Shown piece by piece: positions 14,332-22,314 of a stretch of DNA of 29,094 bases; the first letter of the stretch is position 1, and each line of letters begins with the position of its first letter. Made by a program: the position numbers and the translations under genes. The notes under the pieces were generated by a model. The model saw only the letters and a list, made by a program, of their open reading frames with translations. It was not told the DNA's origin and did no database searches. The DNA is taken from assembly GCA_900554495.1 (NCBI GenBank), contig USHR01000003.1, positions 1 to 29,094 of the forward strand, read 5' to 3'. The stretch is from an uncultured Collinsella sp. Lineage in GTDB: Bacteria > Actinomycetota > Coriobacteriia > Coriobacteriales > Coriobacteriaceae.

Positions 14332-16465
14332 TTACCTCACCGCATCCTCGGCGGCAATCTTGAACGATTGCAGGTAGTTCTCGTACAGGCGGACGACGTC
14401 GAGCCCAGGCAGTTGTGCCTTGACGGAGGCGTATCGAGCCGTGTCGTCCGTGATCACATAGGCGCACCCTATGCTGGCATTCTGCTTGACGGCGTCTATG
14501 AAAGCGCCGACCGAAGCAAAGTCGAAGAGGACAGCGTAGACGTCGGCCATGGCAAAGCCCGGCTGCTCGTGCTTGATGATGCTGCCACGCGAACCAGCGC
14601 GCAGCCAGAGCAGGGGCGCGATCTCCTCGAAGGCCACGCCCAGCTCGACGGCGTCTGGGTCTTCGTAGGTGAGGTCAAAGAAGACGGCGTTTTCCTCGAA
14701 GCCGTCAGCCATGGGGAACTCGTCGGTGAACTTGTAGTCACCCTTGATGGAATCGCCCTCGGGCGTCTTGCCCGTGATGGCCGCCGTGACGCGAGGTTTG
14801 GTAACGTACTGGCAGATGCCCAGTGCCTCCCATTCGGGGTCGCCCTGGCGAAGACCGCGCTTGGTGAGCTTTTTGGATTCGTCCTCGGAGACCTCGTTAT
14901 TCGTTATGCTGATGGAGCGCCTGCGCCCGCCGTCCTGATGGTTCAAGCGCATGACGGCATGTGCCGTGGTGCCCGATCCTGAGAAGAAATCGACTACAAG
15001 GGCGTCGGGCTTGTCGGCAACAACGGAAGCGATTGAGAGCTCGGTCGCATAAAGGGACTTTGGAAATGTGAAGCGCCTATCGCCGATGAACTTTTTGATA
15101 TATCGGCTCCCGTATTCACCGGCAGAGAACTGCGTGCCACTCCAAACAGTTGTTGGAATGGCAGAGCGCTCTCCCTGCTCTTCGAGAAGCAAGGACCCGT
15201 CCTCAGCCTTGCCGATGAGTTTAATTTCTCCATTCTTGAGACGCTCCTCTTGGGAATCTCCTAGGTAAAGGAGGGAGTACCGATCACTCTTTTTGTTGTA
15301 CTCACCTACTTTTGCGCACCCGCGATCAAGCTTGGCCTGCAGAGCATTCTGGGAGATCCTCCAAGTCGCCTCTCGGCCATCGGTCCTAATAGGCCAAACT
15401 GCCCTGAGACCCGTTTTTGTCGGTATCTTTGTCCAGTCTTGTTCAAGGGGGAGAGAAGCGCCGAGTTCCTTAATGGTCGCGGTCTCCTCATCGATATAGA
15501 TGGGATAGAAGAGGTTCGGCCTTGCGGTGCGAGCGGCATTGGGACCGCCCCTCAGCAGCCACTTTTTCCTCAAGTTCTCCGAACTCAACGGAATAGAGTC
15601 TGCGGTCCACTTGGCACGGCGCGGCGGTGCCAAAAAAGCAAAAGACAGCGTACTCGTCAGCTCTCTTGAACTGGTTGCCGCGGGCAACCCCGTTCTTGTT
15701 TATGGTGATTGAAACCGTCTGGATACCGGTCGCGTTGGGAAAAACGCTCTCTAAAAGAAGCTCGAGCCTTGCATACTCCTTCTCGTCGATCGTCACGATG
15801 AGTACGGAATCGTTGGGGTTGAGCAGCTGCTTGGCGAGCTTGAGGCGGCGCTCCATGAAGGCAAGCCACTTGGAGTGGCGATAGGCGTCGGAGCCGTCGA
15901 CGTAATCGTTGTTGTATTTCCAGTCGCGGGCGCCAGTGTTATAGGGTGGGTCAATATATATGCAGTCCACTTTGCCTGCATAGGCAAAGGCCAAGGTTTC
16001 AAGAGCATGGTAGTTTTCGCCGTTAATGACTACTTGATAGGGCTTATCGCTAGCGCGCTCGACACGCCCAGTCTCTTTGAGGCCAGCATAAATCGGCTGG
16101 TCATATTCAGCAACAGGCACGACATCGTCGACAGCAACGGAGCGGGGCTCACATTCGTTTTCGTCATATGAGGGCGATTGATATGGCTTTAGATCAGCAA
16201 CCCCCCCCCGAACGGCATTTACCAACCATAGCAGTTGGGAGCTAGAGTCCTCTTTTTTACCACGCTCGGGAAGCACCTGTACGACATCGCCCTCCATGAT
16301 AGGTTTACCATAAAGGCGAAGTCGCTCCGGGCGGTTGTGTTCAAATACAAGCCCAAACTGGCGCTGAGCAGCAAAGGCGCGGATGTCGGCAGCGAGCTGA
16401 CGATCGCCCAGCTTGACAGCGCGATCAACAAGGTTCTGAACGACCGCTTGCGCCGTCTGAGACAT
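14332..16465 (-). pseudogene. mod: Type III DNA methyltransferase Mod, interrupted by a one-base frameshift
   Basis: Two overlapping frames together make one beta-class N6-adenine methyltransferase. The first starts at the ATG 16463-16465 (MSQTAQAVVQ) and holds DPPYNTG (172-178) and the target-recognition start; its frame stays open to 15488. The second holds LLRGGPNAARTARPNLFYPIYID, the SAM motif DFFSGSGTTAHAV and the C-terminus to the TAA at 14332. The join needs a +1 shift. Removing one base from the T5 run at 15563-15567 (A5 in the coding strand) gives the smooth reading GELEEKWLLRGG and a 710-aa protein of normal length. An A6 run at 15631-15636 is a second candidate. A -1 slip meets a stop within four codons. 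It could be a phase-off allele, decay or a sequencing error. Confidence 0.85.
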
Positions 16466-16632
16466 CACTTCTCCCCCTTGCACTTCTCGTCAATCCATTC
16501 GCGCAGGACTTTAGCCACCGTCTTATCCTGGCGCGCGGCATAGGACTTAAGAGCCCGCTTATCCTCGCGGGTTATCGAGAGCGTGAACTTATCTAGCTCC
16601 CTTTCGGCATGAACAGCCTGATCTTCCTCCAT
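16465..16632 (-). CDS. 55-aa ribbon-helix-helix protein heading the RM operon
   Basis: Reading from the ATG at 16630-16632 (GGAGGGGCGATC upstream) gives 55 residues: MEEDQAVHAERELDKFTLSI, then TREDKRALKSYAARQDKTVA and KVLREWIDEK. The strand (KFTLSIT), helix (EDKRALKSYAARQ) and helix (TVAKVLREWIDE) match the CopG/Arc ribbon-helix-helix fold. Its TGA shares one base with the mod ATG (TGATG at 16463-16467), so the two are translationally coupled. A perfect 24-bp palindrome sits 64 bp upstream. It may be a controller protein for restriction-modification expression, or an antitoxin-type regulator taken over for that purpose. This role is inferred. Confidence 0.78.
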   Translation of the reverse strand: MEEDQAVHAERELDKFTLSITREDKRALKSYAARQDKTVAKVLREWIDEKCKGEK

Positions 16633-16695
16633 GATCGCCCCTCCGAATTGACCTGTTCTACGTTCCTTAATTGACCGAAATCATTTTACTTTAGA

Positions 16696-16719
16696 ATACG
16701 TAATTACGTAATTACGTAT
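16696..16719. promoter_or_regulatory. 24-bp perfect palindrome, probable RM-operon operator
   Basis: The 24 bases are their own reverse complement, with half-site ATACGTAATTAC. The palindrome is also a tandem array of TACGTAAT units with an 8-bp period, the kind of site bound by ribbon-helix-helix dimers. It lies 64 bp before the RHH gene start, where a promoter is expected; on the minus strand TTGGCA precedes it and TATTCT overlaps its end, though at a wide 20-base gap. Confidence 0.7.
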
Positions 16720-17071
16720 GCCAATTTGAGCCATGCATCACTCAATCACTAGTCAGTATTCGTTGACGAATCGTTGGGGATAACGAATATATCGAGGTAG
16801 ACAGCCGTTTTTACCGTCTGTGAGTACCAGCAAATCGATACTCAAACGTCGTGAGTACATTTTGAGTACCAGTCCGAGCGGCCTCTTGCGGGCGGACGCA
16901 ATCTGCCGGTCAGCATTAATTAGAAATAAATTGATGGCGTTGCTTCGGTAATTGAAAGCACTTTAAAACATACCAGCAAACAATAATCCCAGCTAAACAG
17001 CTTGAGAGATTGCGTGGCTGGTTTGCATGTACCACATACACCACAATGCACAAGCACCCATGGCACGCAAA
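16720..17071. other. Intergenic junction between element and chromosome, no gene seen
   Basis: This 350-bp AT-richer stretch between the RM operon and the guaA terminator has no credible reading frame. It contains a 14-bp palindrome ATTCGT-TG-ACGAAT (16758-16771) and four TGAGTA/TACTCA hexamers within 52 bp: 16821-16826, inverted 16839-16844, 16852-16857 and 16863-16868. TGAGTACCAG is repeated exactly at 16821-16830 and 16863-16872, and TACCAGCAAA recurs near 16970. These could be recombinase arm sites or a transcription-factor cluster. The right end of the mobile element most likely falls here, but no core repeat shared with the left side was found. Confidence 0.45.
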
Positions 17072-17106
17072 TAAAAAACGAGGGAGGCCGTATCCGACCT
17101 CCCTCG
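17072..17106 (-). terminator. guaA terminator
   Basis: Perfect 9-bp arms CGAGGGAGG (17079-17087) and CCTCCCTCG (17098-17106) surround a 10-base loop. On the minus strand the stem is followed by TTTTTTAT, a textbook intrinsic terminator 14 bases after the guaA stop. Confidence 0.92.
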
Positions 17107-17120
17107 CAAAGGGCAATTTA

Positions 17121-18719
17121 CTATTCCCACTCGATCGTCGCGGGCGGCTTGGACGTGATGTCGTAGCACACGCGGTTGGCGCCGGGAACTTCGGCTACGA
17201 TGCGGCCGGAGATGCGGGCCAGGACATCGTAGGGCAGCTTGGCCCAGTCGGCGGTCATGGCATCGCTGGACTCGACGGCGCGCAGGATAATCGGGCGCTG
17301 GTAGGTGCGCTCGTCGCCCATAACGCCAACGGACTTGATGTCGGGCAGGACCGCGAAATACTGCCAGCAGCTGTGCTCGGAGTTGCGCTCGCCGGTCTGC
17401 TCAAACAGACGCTGGTTGTAGGCGTCGAGCTCCTCGCGCACGATGGCGTCGGCGTTCTTGAGGATCTCGAGCTTCTCCTTGTCGACCGCACCGATGATGC
17501 GGATGGCCAGACCCGGGCCCGGGAAAGGCTGGCGGAACACGATGTGACCCGGCAGGCCCAGTGCCAGACCAAGCGCGCGGACCTCGTCCTTAAAGAAGTG
17601 GTCGAGCGGCTCAATAAGGTCGAAGTGCACGCCCTCGGGGAACGGGATCAGGTTGTGATGGCTCTTGATGGTGGCCGTCTTGCCGCCCGTCTTGCGAGCG
17701 CCAGACTCGATGATGTCGGGGTAGATGGTGCCCTGAGCCAGATACTTGACCGGCTTGCCATCGGTCTCGAGCTGCTGCGCCACGGCGAAGAACTCTTTCC
17801 AGAACTGCGTACCGATGATGCGGCGCTTCTCCTCGGGCTCGGTCACGCCGGCCAGAAGCTCGGCATAACGGTCCTCGGCGTGGACGTGGATAAAGTCAAC
17901 GTCAAACTGCTTGGTGAAGACCTCCTCCACCTGCTCGGGCTCACCCTTGCGCAGCAGGCCGTGGTTGATGAACACGCAGGTCATCTGCTTGCCCACGGCG
18001 CGGGCACCCAGCGCAGCCACGACGGAGGAGTCGACGCCGCCGGACAGGGCCAGAATCACGCGGTCGTTGCCGACCTTCTCGCGGAACTCGGCCGTCATGG
18101 TCTCGACCAGGTCGTCCATGCTCCAGTTGGGCTCCAGACCGCAGATCTCAAACAGGAAGTTGCTCAGCAGCTGCTGACCGTACTCGGAGTGCTTGACCTC
18201 GGGGTGGAACTGCGTGGTGAAGATCTTGCGCTCGGGGCACTCCATCGCAGCAACCGGGCACACGTCGGTGCTGGCGGTGACGGTAAAGCCCTCGGGCACC
18301 TCGGAAACGGCGTCGCGGTGGCTCATCCACACGGTCTGCTCCATGGGCGTGGAGTTAAAGAGCTTGGCGCCGGCCGTGCGCGTGATGGTGGCGCGGCCGT
18401 ACTCGCCCACCTCGGAGTGGCCGACCTTGCCGCCGAGCGTCACGGCCGTGATCTGATGGCCGTAGCAAAAGCCCAGGACGGGAAGGCCCAGGTCAAAGAT
18501 GGCAGGATCGATGGACGGAGCGTCCTCGGCGTACACGGAGGCCGGGCCGCCAGAAAGGATGAGCGCAGAGGCGTTCATCTCGCGAATCTCGTCGGCCGAG
18601 ATGTCGCAGGGGACAATCTCAGAATACACGTTGAGGTCGCGGACGCGACGGGCAATGAGCTGACCGTACTGCGCACCAAAGTCGAGTACGAGGACCTTTG
18701 CGGAAGCCTTTTGATCCAT
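17121..18719 (-). CDS. guaA: GMP synthase (glutamine-hydrolysing)
   Basis: This 532-aa protein starts at the ATG 18717-18719 (MDQKASAKVLVLDFG) with AGAGGGGG upstream; a 12-residue upstream extension is not needed. The N-terminal glutamine amidotransferase has LSGGPASVY, the nucleophile Cys in GFCYGHQ and the His-Glu pair in FHPEVKHSEYG. The ATP pyrophosphatase loop is ALSGGVDSSVVAALG, and the protein ends with the invariant KPPATIEWE. It converts XMP, ATP and glutamine to GMP in the cytosol. The reading frame is complete, including the last codons, so the adjacent element has not disrupted it. The 3' end of guaA is a known insertion hot spot for genomic islands, which fits the neighbouring integrated element. 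Confidence 0.97.
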   Translation of the reverse strand: MDQKASAKVLVLDFGAQYGQLIARRVRDLNVYSEIVPCDISADEIREMNASALILSGGPASVYAEDAPSIDPAIFDLGLPVLGFCYGHQITAVTLGGKVGHSEVGEYGRATITRTAGAKLFNSTPMEQTVWMSHRDAVSEVPEGFTVTASTDVCPVAAMECPERKIFTTQFHPEVKHSEYGQQLLSNFLFEICGLEPNWSMDDLVETMTAEFREKVGNDRVILALSGGVDSSVVAALGARAVGKQMTCVFINHGLLRKGEPEQVEEVFTKQFDVDFIHVHAEDRYAELLAGVTEPEEKRRIIGTQFWKEFFAVAQQLETDGKPVKYLAQGTIYPDIIESGARKTGGKTATIKSHHNLIPFPEGVHFDLIEPLDHFFKDEVRALGLALGLPGHIVFRQPFPGPGLAIRIIGAVDKEKLEILKNADAIVREELDAYNQRLFEQTGERNSEHSCWQYFAVLPDIKSVGVMGDERTYQRPIILRAVESSDAMTADWAKLPYDVLARISGRIVAEVPGANRVCYDITSKPPATIEWE

Positions 18720-18986
18720 GGTTCCCCCTCTTGTTGGCGGGGAGCCGGTGCCCACCCGCGCGAATAAACGAGAATAACTTCCATAGTGTACACGTTATAT
18801 GGGGTTTCTCGTCCCTCGCAGCCGCCAGCGCACGGCAAACGCACGACCTGGGCCCCTATTTGACGGCAATTGAAGTGTTACCAAACGTTGCAGATGATGT
18901 AATACGTTTGAACATTGGACGCCCTGTGCCACAATACTGCCGAACGACTCCGCCTCTGTGGCGGCAAATACGATAGGAATATCAGC
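18720..18986. promoter_or_regulatory. Divergent promoter region of guaA and asparaginase
   Basis: This 267-bp gap separates divergent genes. A promoter for the asparaginase gene is plausible: TTGAAC (18908-18913), a 16-base gap and CACAAT (18930-18935). Near the guaA side there is a perfect GTGTACAC palindrome (18786-18793) inside AGTGTACACGT, an 11-mer that also occurs at 280-290. No riboswitch-like structure was recognised. Confidence 0.45.
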
Positions 18987-20000
18987 ATGAAGCGCATCCT
19001 TCTCATCGCCACGGGCGGCACCATCGCATCGACCGAGGACGGCAACGGCCTCTCCCCCGCCCTGACCGGTGAGGAGCTCGCCCAGAGCGTTCCCGAGATC
19101 TCGGGCCTCTGCGAGCTCGACGTGGTGCAGCCCATGAACATCGACAGCACCAATATGCGCCCCAGTGACTGGATGCGTATCCGCGACGTCATCGTCGAGG
19201 GTTATGCCGACCACGACGGCTTCGTGATTCTGCACGGCACCGACACCATGAGCTACACCGCGGCGGCGCTTTCCTATCTGATTCAGGACAGCCCCAAGCC
19301 CATCGTGCTCACCGGCTCGCAAAAGCCTATGGGCAACCCCTTTACCGACGCCAAGCTCAATCTGTACCAGAGCCTGCTCTATGCGCTCGACGAGCATTCA
19401 CACGATGTGTCGATTGTATTTGGCGGCGTCGCCATTGCCGGCACGCGCGCCCGCAAGCAGCGCACCATGAGCTTTAATGCGTTCATTAGCGTCAACTATC
19501 CGCCCATTGCCTACATCCGCAACGACCGCATCGTGCGCAACGGGCTTCACGGCACGCATCAGGGCGAAAACCCGGTGCGTTTCTACGACAGCATCGACCC
19601 GCGCGTATTTGTACTCAAGCTTACGCCCGGCGTAAACCCGGGCATCCTCGATGCCCTTGCCGATAGCTACGATGCTGTAATCCTGGAGACCTTTGGCATT
19701 GGCGGTATTCCCGAATTTGGCGAGTCCGGCGAGTCATTCCAGGAGGCGATTTTCCGCTGGGTCGATTCGGGTCGCACCGTCGTTATGACCACGCAGGTCC
19801 CAGAAGAGGGCCTCGACCTGGGTGTTTATGAGGTCGGCCGTGCTTACGCCGATCATCCGGGCATTCTGCGTGGCGATGACATGACCACCGAGACGCTCGT
19901 GGCCAAGACCATGTGGGCACTCGGCCAGTCACGCGATGCCGCCGAGATTCAGCGCCTGTTCTACAGCCAAGTCAACCACGACCGTATCCCGATGGTGTAA
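18987..20000 (+). CDS. ansA: Type I (cytosolic) L-asparaginase
   Basis: This 337-aa protein starts at the ATG 18987 (MKRILLIATGGTIAS), with TAGGAAT upstream. The first catalytic Thr is in TGGTIAS (residues 9-15); the second Thr-Asp pair is in HGTDTMSYTA (about 83-92), and the Lys is in TGSQKPMG. There is no signal peptide, so it is the cytosolic AnsA-like form rather than the secreted type II enzyme. It hydrolyses L-asparagine to aspartate and ammonia. Its length is normal for the family. It is transcribed alone, divergent from guaA. Confidence 0.95.
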   Translation: MKRILLIATGGTIASTEDGNGLSPALTGEELAQSVPEISGLCELDVVQPMNIDSTNMRPSDWMRIRDVIVEGYADHDGFVILHGTDTMSYTAAALSYLIQDSPKPIVLTGSQKPMGNPFTDAKLNLYQSLLYALDEHSHDVSIVFGGVAIAGTRARKQRTMSFNAFISVNYPPIAYIRNDRIVRNGLHGTHQGENPVRFYDSIDPRVFVLKLTPGVNPGILDALADSYDAVILETFGIGGIPEFGESGESFQEAIFRWVDSGRTVVMTTQVPEEGLDLGVYEVGRAYADHPGILRGDDMTTETLVAKTMWALGQSRDAAEIQRLFYSQVNHDRIPMV

Positions 20001-20021
20001 CCACCGGTCAATAGGCATCTT

Positions 20022-20240
20022 CTATCCGATACCCTCGAGAAGCTCTGACACCGTCATGCCGAGTGCGGGCGCGATCTTAAATAGAACCTTGAGCGTGAAA
20101 TTTGCCGTCCCGTCTTCGATTCGGTCGAGATAGGGTCGGCTGATTCCTGTCGCCACACAAAAATCGACCTTGGAGATACCAAGGTCCCTGCGTGTCTCTT
20201 CGACCCGCCTGCCAAGAATCTGTTTCGCACGTTCGTCCAT
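20022..20240 (-). CDS. XRE-family transcriptional regulator
   Basis: This 72-aa protein consists of a single Cro/CI helix-turn-helix: GRRVEETRRDLGISKVDFCVATGISRPYLDRIEDGTANFTLKVLFKIAPALGMTVSELL. It is divergent from an unknown gene at 20317. A perfect 24-bp palindrome lies between the two starts, 30 bp from its own ATG, so it probably represses both genes. There is no sensor domain. A paired toxin-antitoxin type unit with the divergent gene is possible but unsupported by any toxin motif. Confidence 0.88.
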   Translation of the reverse strand: MDERAKQILGRRVEETRRDLGISKVDFCVATGISRPYLDRIEDGTANFTLKVLFKIAPALGMTVSELLEGIG

Positions 20241-20269
20241 GCAGACGAGTTTGAAATGGGGCCGAGCAT

Positions 20270-20293
20270 AAACGTAAACTATAGTTTACGTTT
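20270..20293. promoter_or_regulatory. 24-bp perfect palindromic operator
   Basis: The 24 bases equal their own reverse complement, with half-site AAACGTAAACTA. For the rightward gene, TTGAAA (20251-20256) and TAAACT (20275-20280) with an 18-base gap could be a promoter whose -10 lies inside the palindrome. This fits repression by the divergent XRE protein. Confidence 0.78.
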
Positions 20294-20316
20294 TGCCGAA
20301 TACACAGGAGTTTTCT

Positions 20317-20706
20317 ATGTCGGGTTCTTCGGTCCGCATGTACCGAGCCACGCTTCGCACAAACAGCGCACCGCCCAAGCTCGTCGTCGTTGAAGCAGAA
20401 TGCCTTTCGCCCGATGAGCGCACAGCATTTGCATTGCTATCAAGTCGCGTCGTCGCCGTTCTGGTCCCTTGCCCGGCGCAAGGTGAACTTGCCATTCAAT
20501 GCCAAACGCACGGCTGCTCGCTCAATCAGGCTGCCGTAATCGCAACCAGCCAACGCGGCCTGCCGCTCCTTTTAGAAGCCGGCATAGCACTCGCCCTTCG
20601 CGGCGCCGGATACGAAAACGAAGCCGCCGCCGACATGGTCTTTAAACCACGATCGAGCGGCGGCCTCGCAGCAGCCATTGAATATGCGTGCAGGCTCGTT
20701 GCTTAA
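20317..20706 (+). CDS. Unknown protein divergent from XRE regulator
   Basis: This 129-aa protein starts at the ATG 20317, with CAGGAG 7 bases upstream. It begins MSGSSVRMYRATLRTNSAPP, has a beta/alpha pattern with VVAVLVPCPAQGELAIQCQTHGC in the middle (three Cys) and a helical C-terminus that starts LLLEAGIALALRG. No membrane segment or known catalytic motif was recognised. The AAVIATSQRGLPLLLEAG stretch looks like a small nucleotide- or ligand-binding domain, but I cannot name it. Control by the neighbouring XRE repressor through the palindromic operator is likely. Confidence 0.68.
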   Translation: MSGSSVRMYRATLRTNSAPPKLVVVEAECLSPDERTAFALLSSRVVAVLVPCPAQGELAIQCQTHGCSLNQAAVIATSQRGLPLLLEAGIALALRGAGYENEAAADMVFKPRSSGGLAAAIEYACRLVA

Positions 20707-20715
20707 AAGGACAAG

Positions 20716-21099
20716 CTAGAAACCAAAGCCAAAACCCGTTCCGGTAATCGCCGAGTACATAAAGTAAACGTTGATCACGTTGAGGAACACACCCGTGATG
20801 CAACCGTTGCGCAGGTAGCGCTCGCACACGATGCGCGCCATGGCGGCGGAGTCATCATTGTTCTTGGCCTGGCGTCCCGCCGTAAAGTACGTTGCCACGC
20901 TCAGCAGCAAATTGAGCACCGGAAGCGCCAGCAGCTCGTAGCTCTTGCCCCAGCGCGTCACCTCGCCGGCTGCGTTAAACTTCGTTGCCACCTCGGGGCC
21001 AATGTTGGGGATTACAAACGCTGCGACCACCAGCGGAAGCACCGCAAGCACCAGCAGCGCGATACCCATGTAGCCGGCTTTTTTGCCATATTTGAACAT
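20716..21099 (-). CDS. DUF1648-like small membrane protein
   Basis: This 127-aa protein has three hydrophobic segments (about 10-31, 56-73 and 98-117). Between the first and second is a loop with IGPEVATKFNAAGEVTRWGKSYELLALP, the DUF1648-type pattern of a conserved Pro, Phe-Asn, Gly-Glu-Val and Trp-Gly. It ends in an unusual TGFGFGF tail. Family members occur alone or fused to other domains in SdpI-like immunity proteins; this one is single-domain. It lies 11 bases downstream of ychF in the opposite coordinate direction (same strand, before the ychF stop) and its function is unknown. Confidence 0.7.
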   Translation of the reverse strand: MFKYGKKAGYMGIALLVLAVLPLVVAAFVIPNIGPEVATKFNAAGEVTRWGKSYELLALPVLNLLLSVATYFTAGRQAKNNDDSAAMARIVCERYLRNGCITGVFLNVINVYFMYSAITGTGFGFGF

Positions 21100-21110
21100 G
21101 CGCGTCGCCC

Positions 21111-22187
21111 TTACACGTTAAAGCGGAAGTGCACGACATCGCCATCGGCCATGACATAGTCCTTGCCCTCAATACGCAGCTTGCCGGCGGCCTTGGCGCC
21201 CTGCTCGCCGCCTAGCTCGATGTAGTCGTCATAGCCAATGACCTCGGCCTTAATAAAGCCGCGCTCAAAGTCGGTGTGGATGACACCGGCGGCCTGCGGG
21301 GCGGTCGCGCCCTGACGCACCGTCCAGGCCTTGACCTCCATCTCGCCGGCCGTAAAGAACGACTGCAGGCCGAGCAGCTTGTAGGCAGCCTGAGCGAGCA
21401 CGTCCAGGCCGGGCTGCTCCAGGCCCAGGCTCTCCAGGTAGTCGGCCGCGTCCTCGGGATCGAGCTCGGAAAGCTCGGCCTCGATCTTGGCGCAGATAGG
21501 CAGCGGCTTGACGCCGTCGATGGGCGCCAGGTCGTCGTTGAGCATATCCTCGTCCACGTTGGCCACGTACAGGATGGGCTTCATGGTGAGCAGGAAAAGG
21601 CCCTTGGCGGCGGCACGCTCCTCGTCGGTCATCTCCATGGACGCGGCGCGCTTGCCCTCGTTGAGCCAGGCAAGCAGGCGCTTGGCGACCTCGAACTTGG
21701 GCATGAGCTCCTTGTCGCGCTTGGCCTCCTTCTCGAGCTTAGGCAGCTGCTTCTCGAGCGTGCCAATGTCGGCCAGGATGAGCTCGGTCATGATGGTGTC
21801 GGCATCGCCGGCGGGATCGACGAACTCGCCCGTGCGGCCCACCTCACGCATGACGTTGGGGTCCTTAAAGTAACGCACGACCTCGCAGATGGCATCGGTC
21901 TCGCGAATGTTTGCCAAAAACTGGTTGCCCAGGCCCTCGCCCTCGTTGGCACCCTTCACCAGGCCCGCGATGTCGACAAACTCGACCGTAGCCGGCACAA
22001 TGCGGCCTGGGTTGACGATGTCGGCAAGCTTTTGCAGGCGGCTATCGGGCACATCGACGATACCCACGTTGGGGTCGATCGTGGCGAACGGGTAGTTGGC
22101 GGCAAGGCCGGTCTTTTTGGTAAGCGCGGTGAACAGCGTCGACTTGCCCACGTTGGGCAGGCCCACGATACCGATGGAAAGGGACAC
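21111..22187 (-). CDS. ychF: Redox-regulated ATPase/GTPase YchF
   Basis: This 358-aa protein starts at a GTG (22185-22187) with AAAGGAG upstream; an upstream in-frame extension has no site. The P-loop is GLPNVGKST, followed by FATIDPNVGIV, G3 DIAGLVKGANEGEGLGNQFL and the ANVDED segment in the G4 position. The C-terminal TGS domain ends FRFNV. It belongs to the Obg-related YchF/OLA1 family, which binds ribosomes and prefers ATP. Its length is normal. It is a chromosomal housekeeping gene. Confidence 0.96.
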   Translation of the reverse strand: MSLSIGIVGLPNVGKSTLFTALTKKTGLAANYPFATIDPNVGIVDVPDSRLQKLADIVNPGRIVPATVEFVDIAGLVKGANEGEGLGNQFLANIRETDAICEVVRYFKDPNVMREVGRTGEFVDPAGDADTIMTELILADIGTLEKQLPKLEKEAKRDKELMPKFEVAKRLLAWLNEGKRAASMEMTDEERAAAKGLFLLTMKPILYVANVDEDMLNDDLAPIDGVKPLPICAKIEAELSELDPEDAADYLESLGLEQPGLDVLAQAAYKLLGLQSFFTAGEMEVKAWTVRQGATAPQAAGVIHTDFERGFIKAEVIGYDDYIELGGEQGAKAAGKLRIEGKDYVMADGDVVHFRFNV

Positions 22188-22230
22188 GACAGCTCCTTTT
22201 GGTACAGGTACTTCAAACTGCATAAGTATA

Positions 22231-22274
22231 GCGCCGCCGCAGCATCCGGGCGAATCCGGACACCGCGGCGGCGC
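22231..22274. terminator. GC-rich hairpin between GH4 and ychF genes
   Basis: Perfect 10-bp arms GCGCCGCCGC (22231-22240) and GCGGCGGCGC (22265-22274) have a nested TCCGG/CCGGA in the loop. It lies downstream of the GH4 stop and upstream of ychF on the same strand. There is no T tract, so it may be a weak terminator or an RNA processing or stability element. Confidence 0.5.
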
Positions 22275-22314
22275 AAATGAAGCAGAGATGCGTGAGGGTT
22301 CGAGACAGTAGTCC

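Noticed and set aside
15488..15687. Programmed ribosomal frameshift in mod
   Set aside because: The join needs a +1 shift with no classic +1 signal, and the A-rich run would favour -1, which hits a stop within four codons. A mutation, phase change or sequencing error is simpler.
17010..18767. 585-codon open frame antisense to guaA
   Set aside because: It mirrors guaA codon by codon in a GC-rich gene, has no ribosome site and has a composition typical of an antisense shadow. The guaA protein has every catalytic motif.
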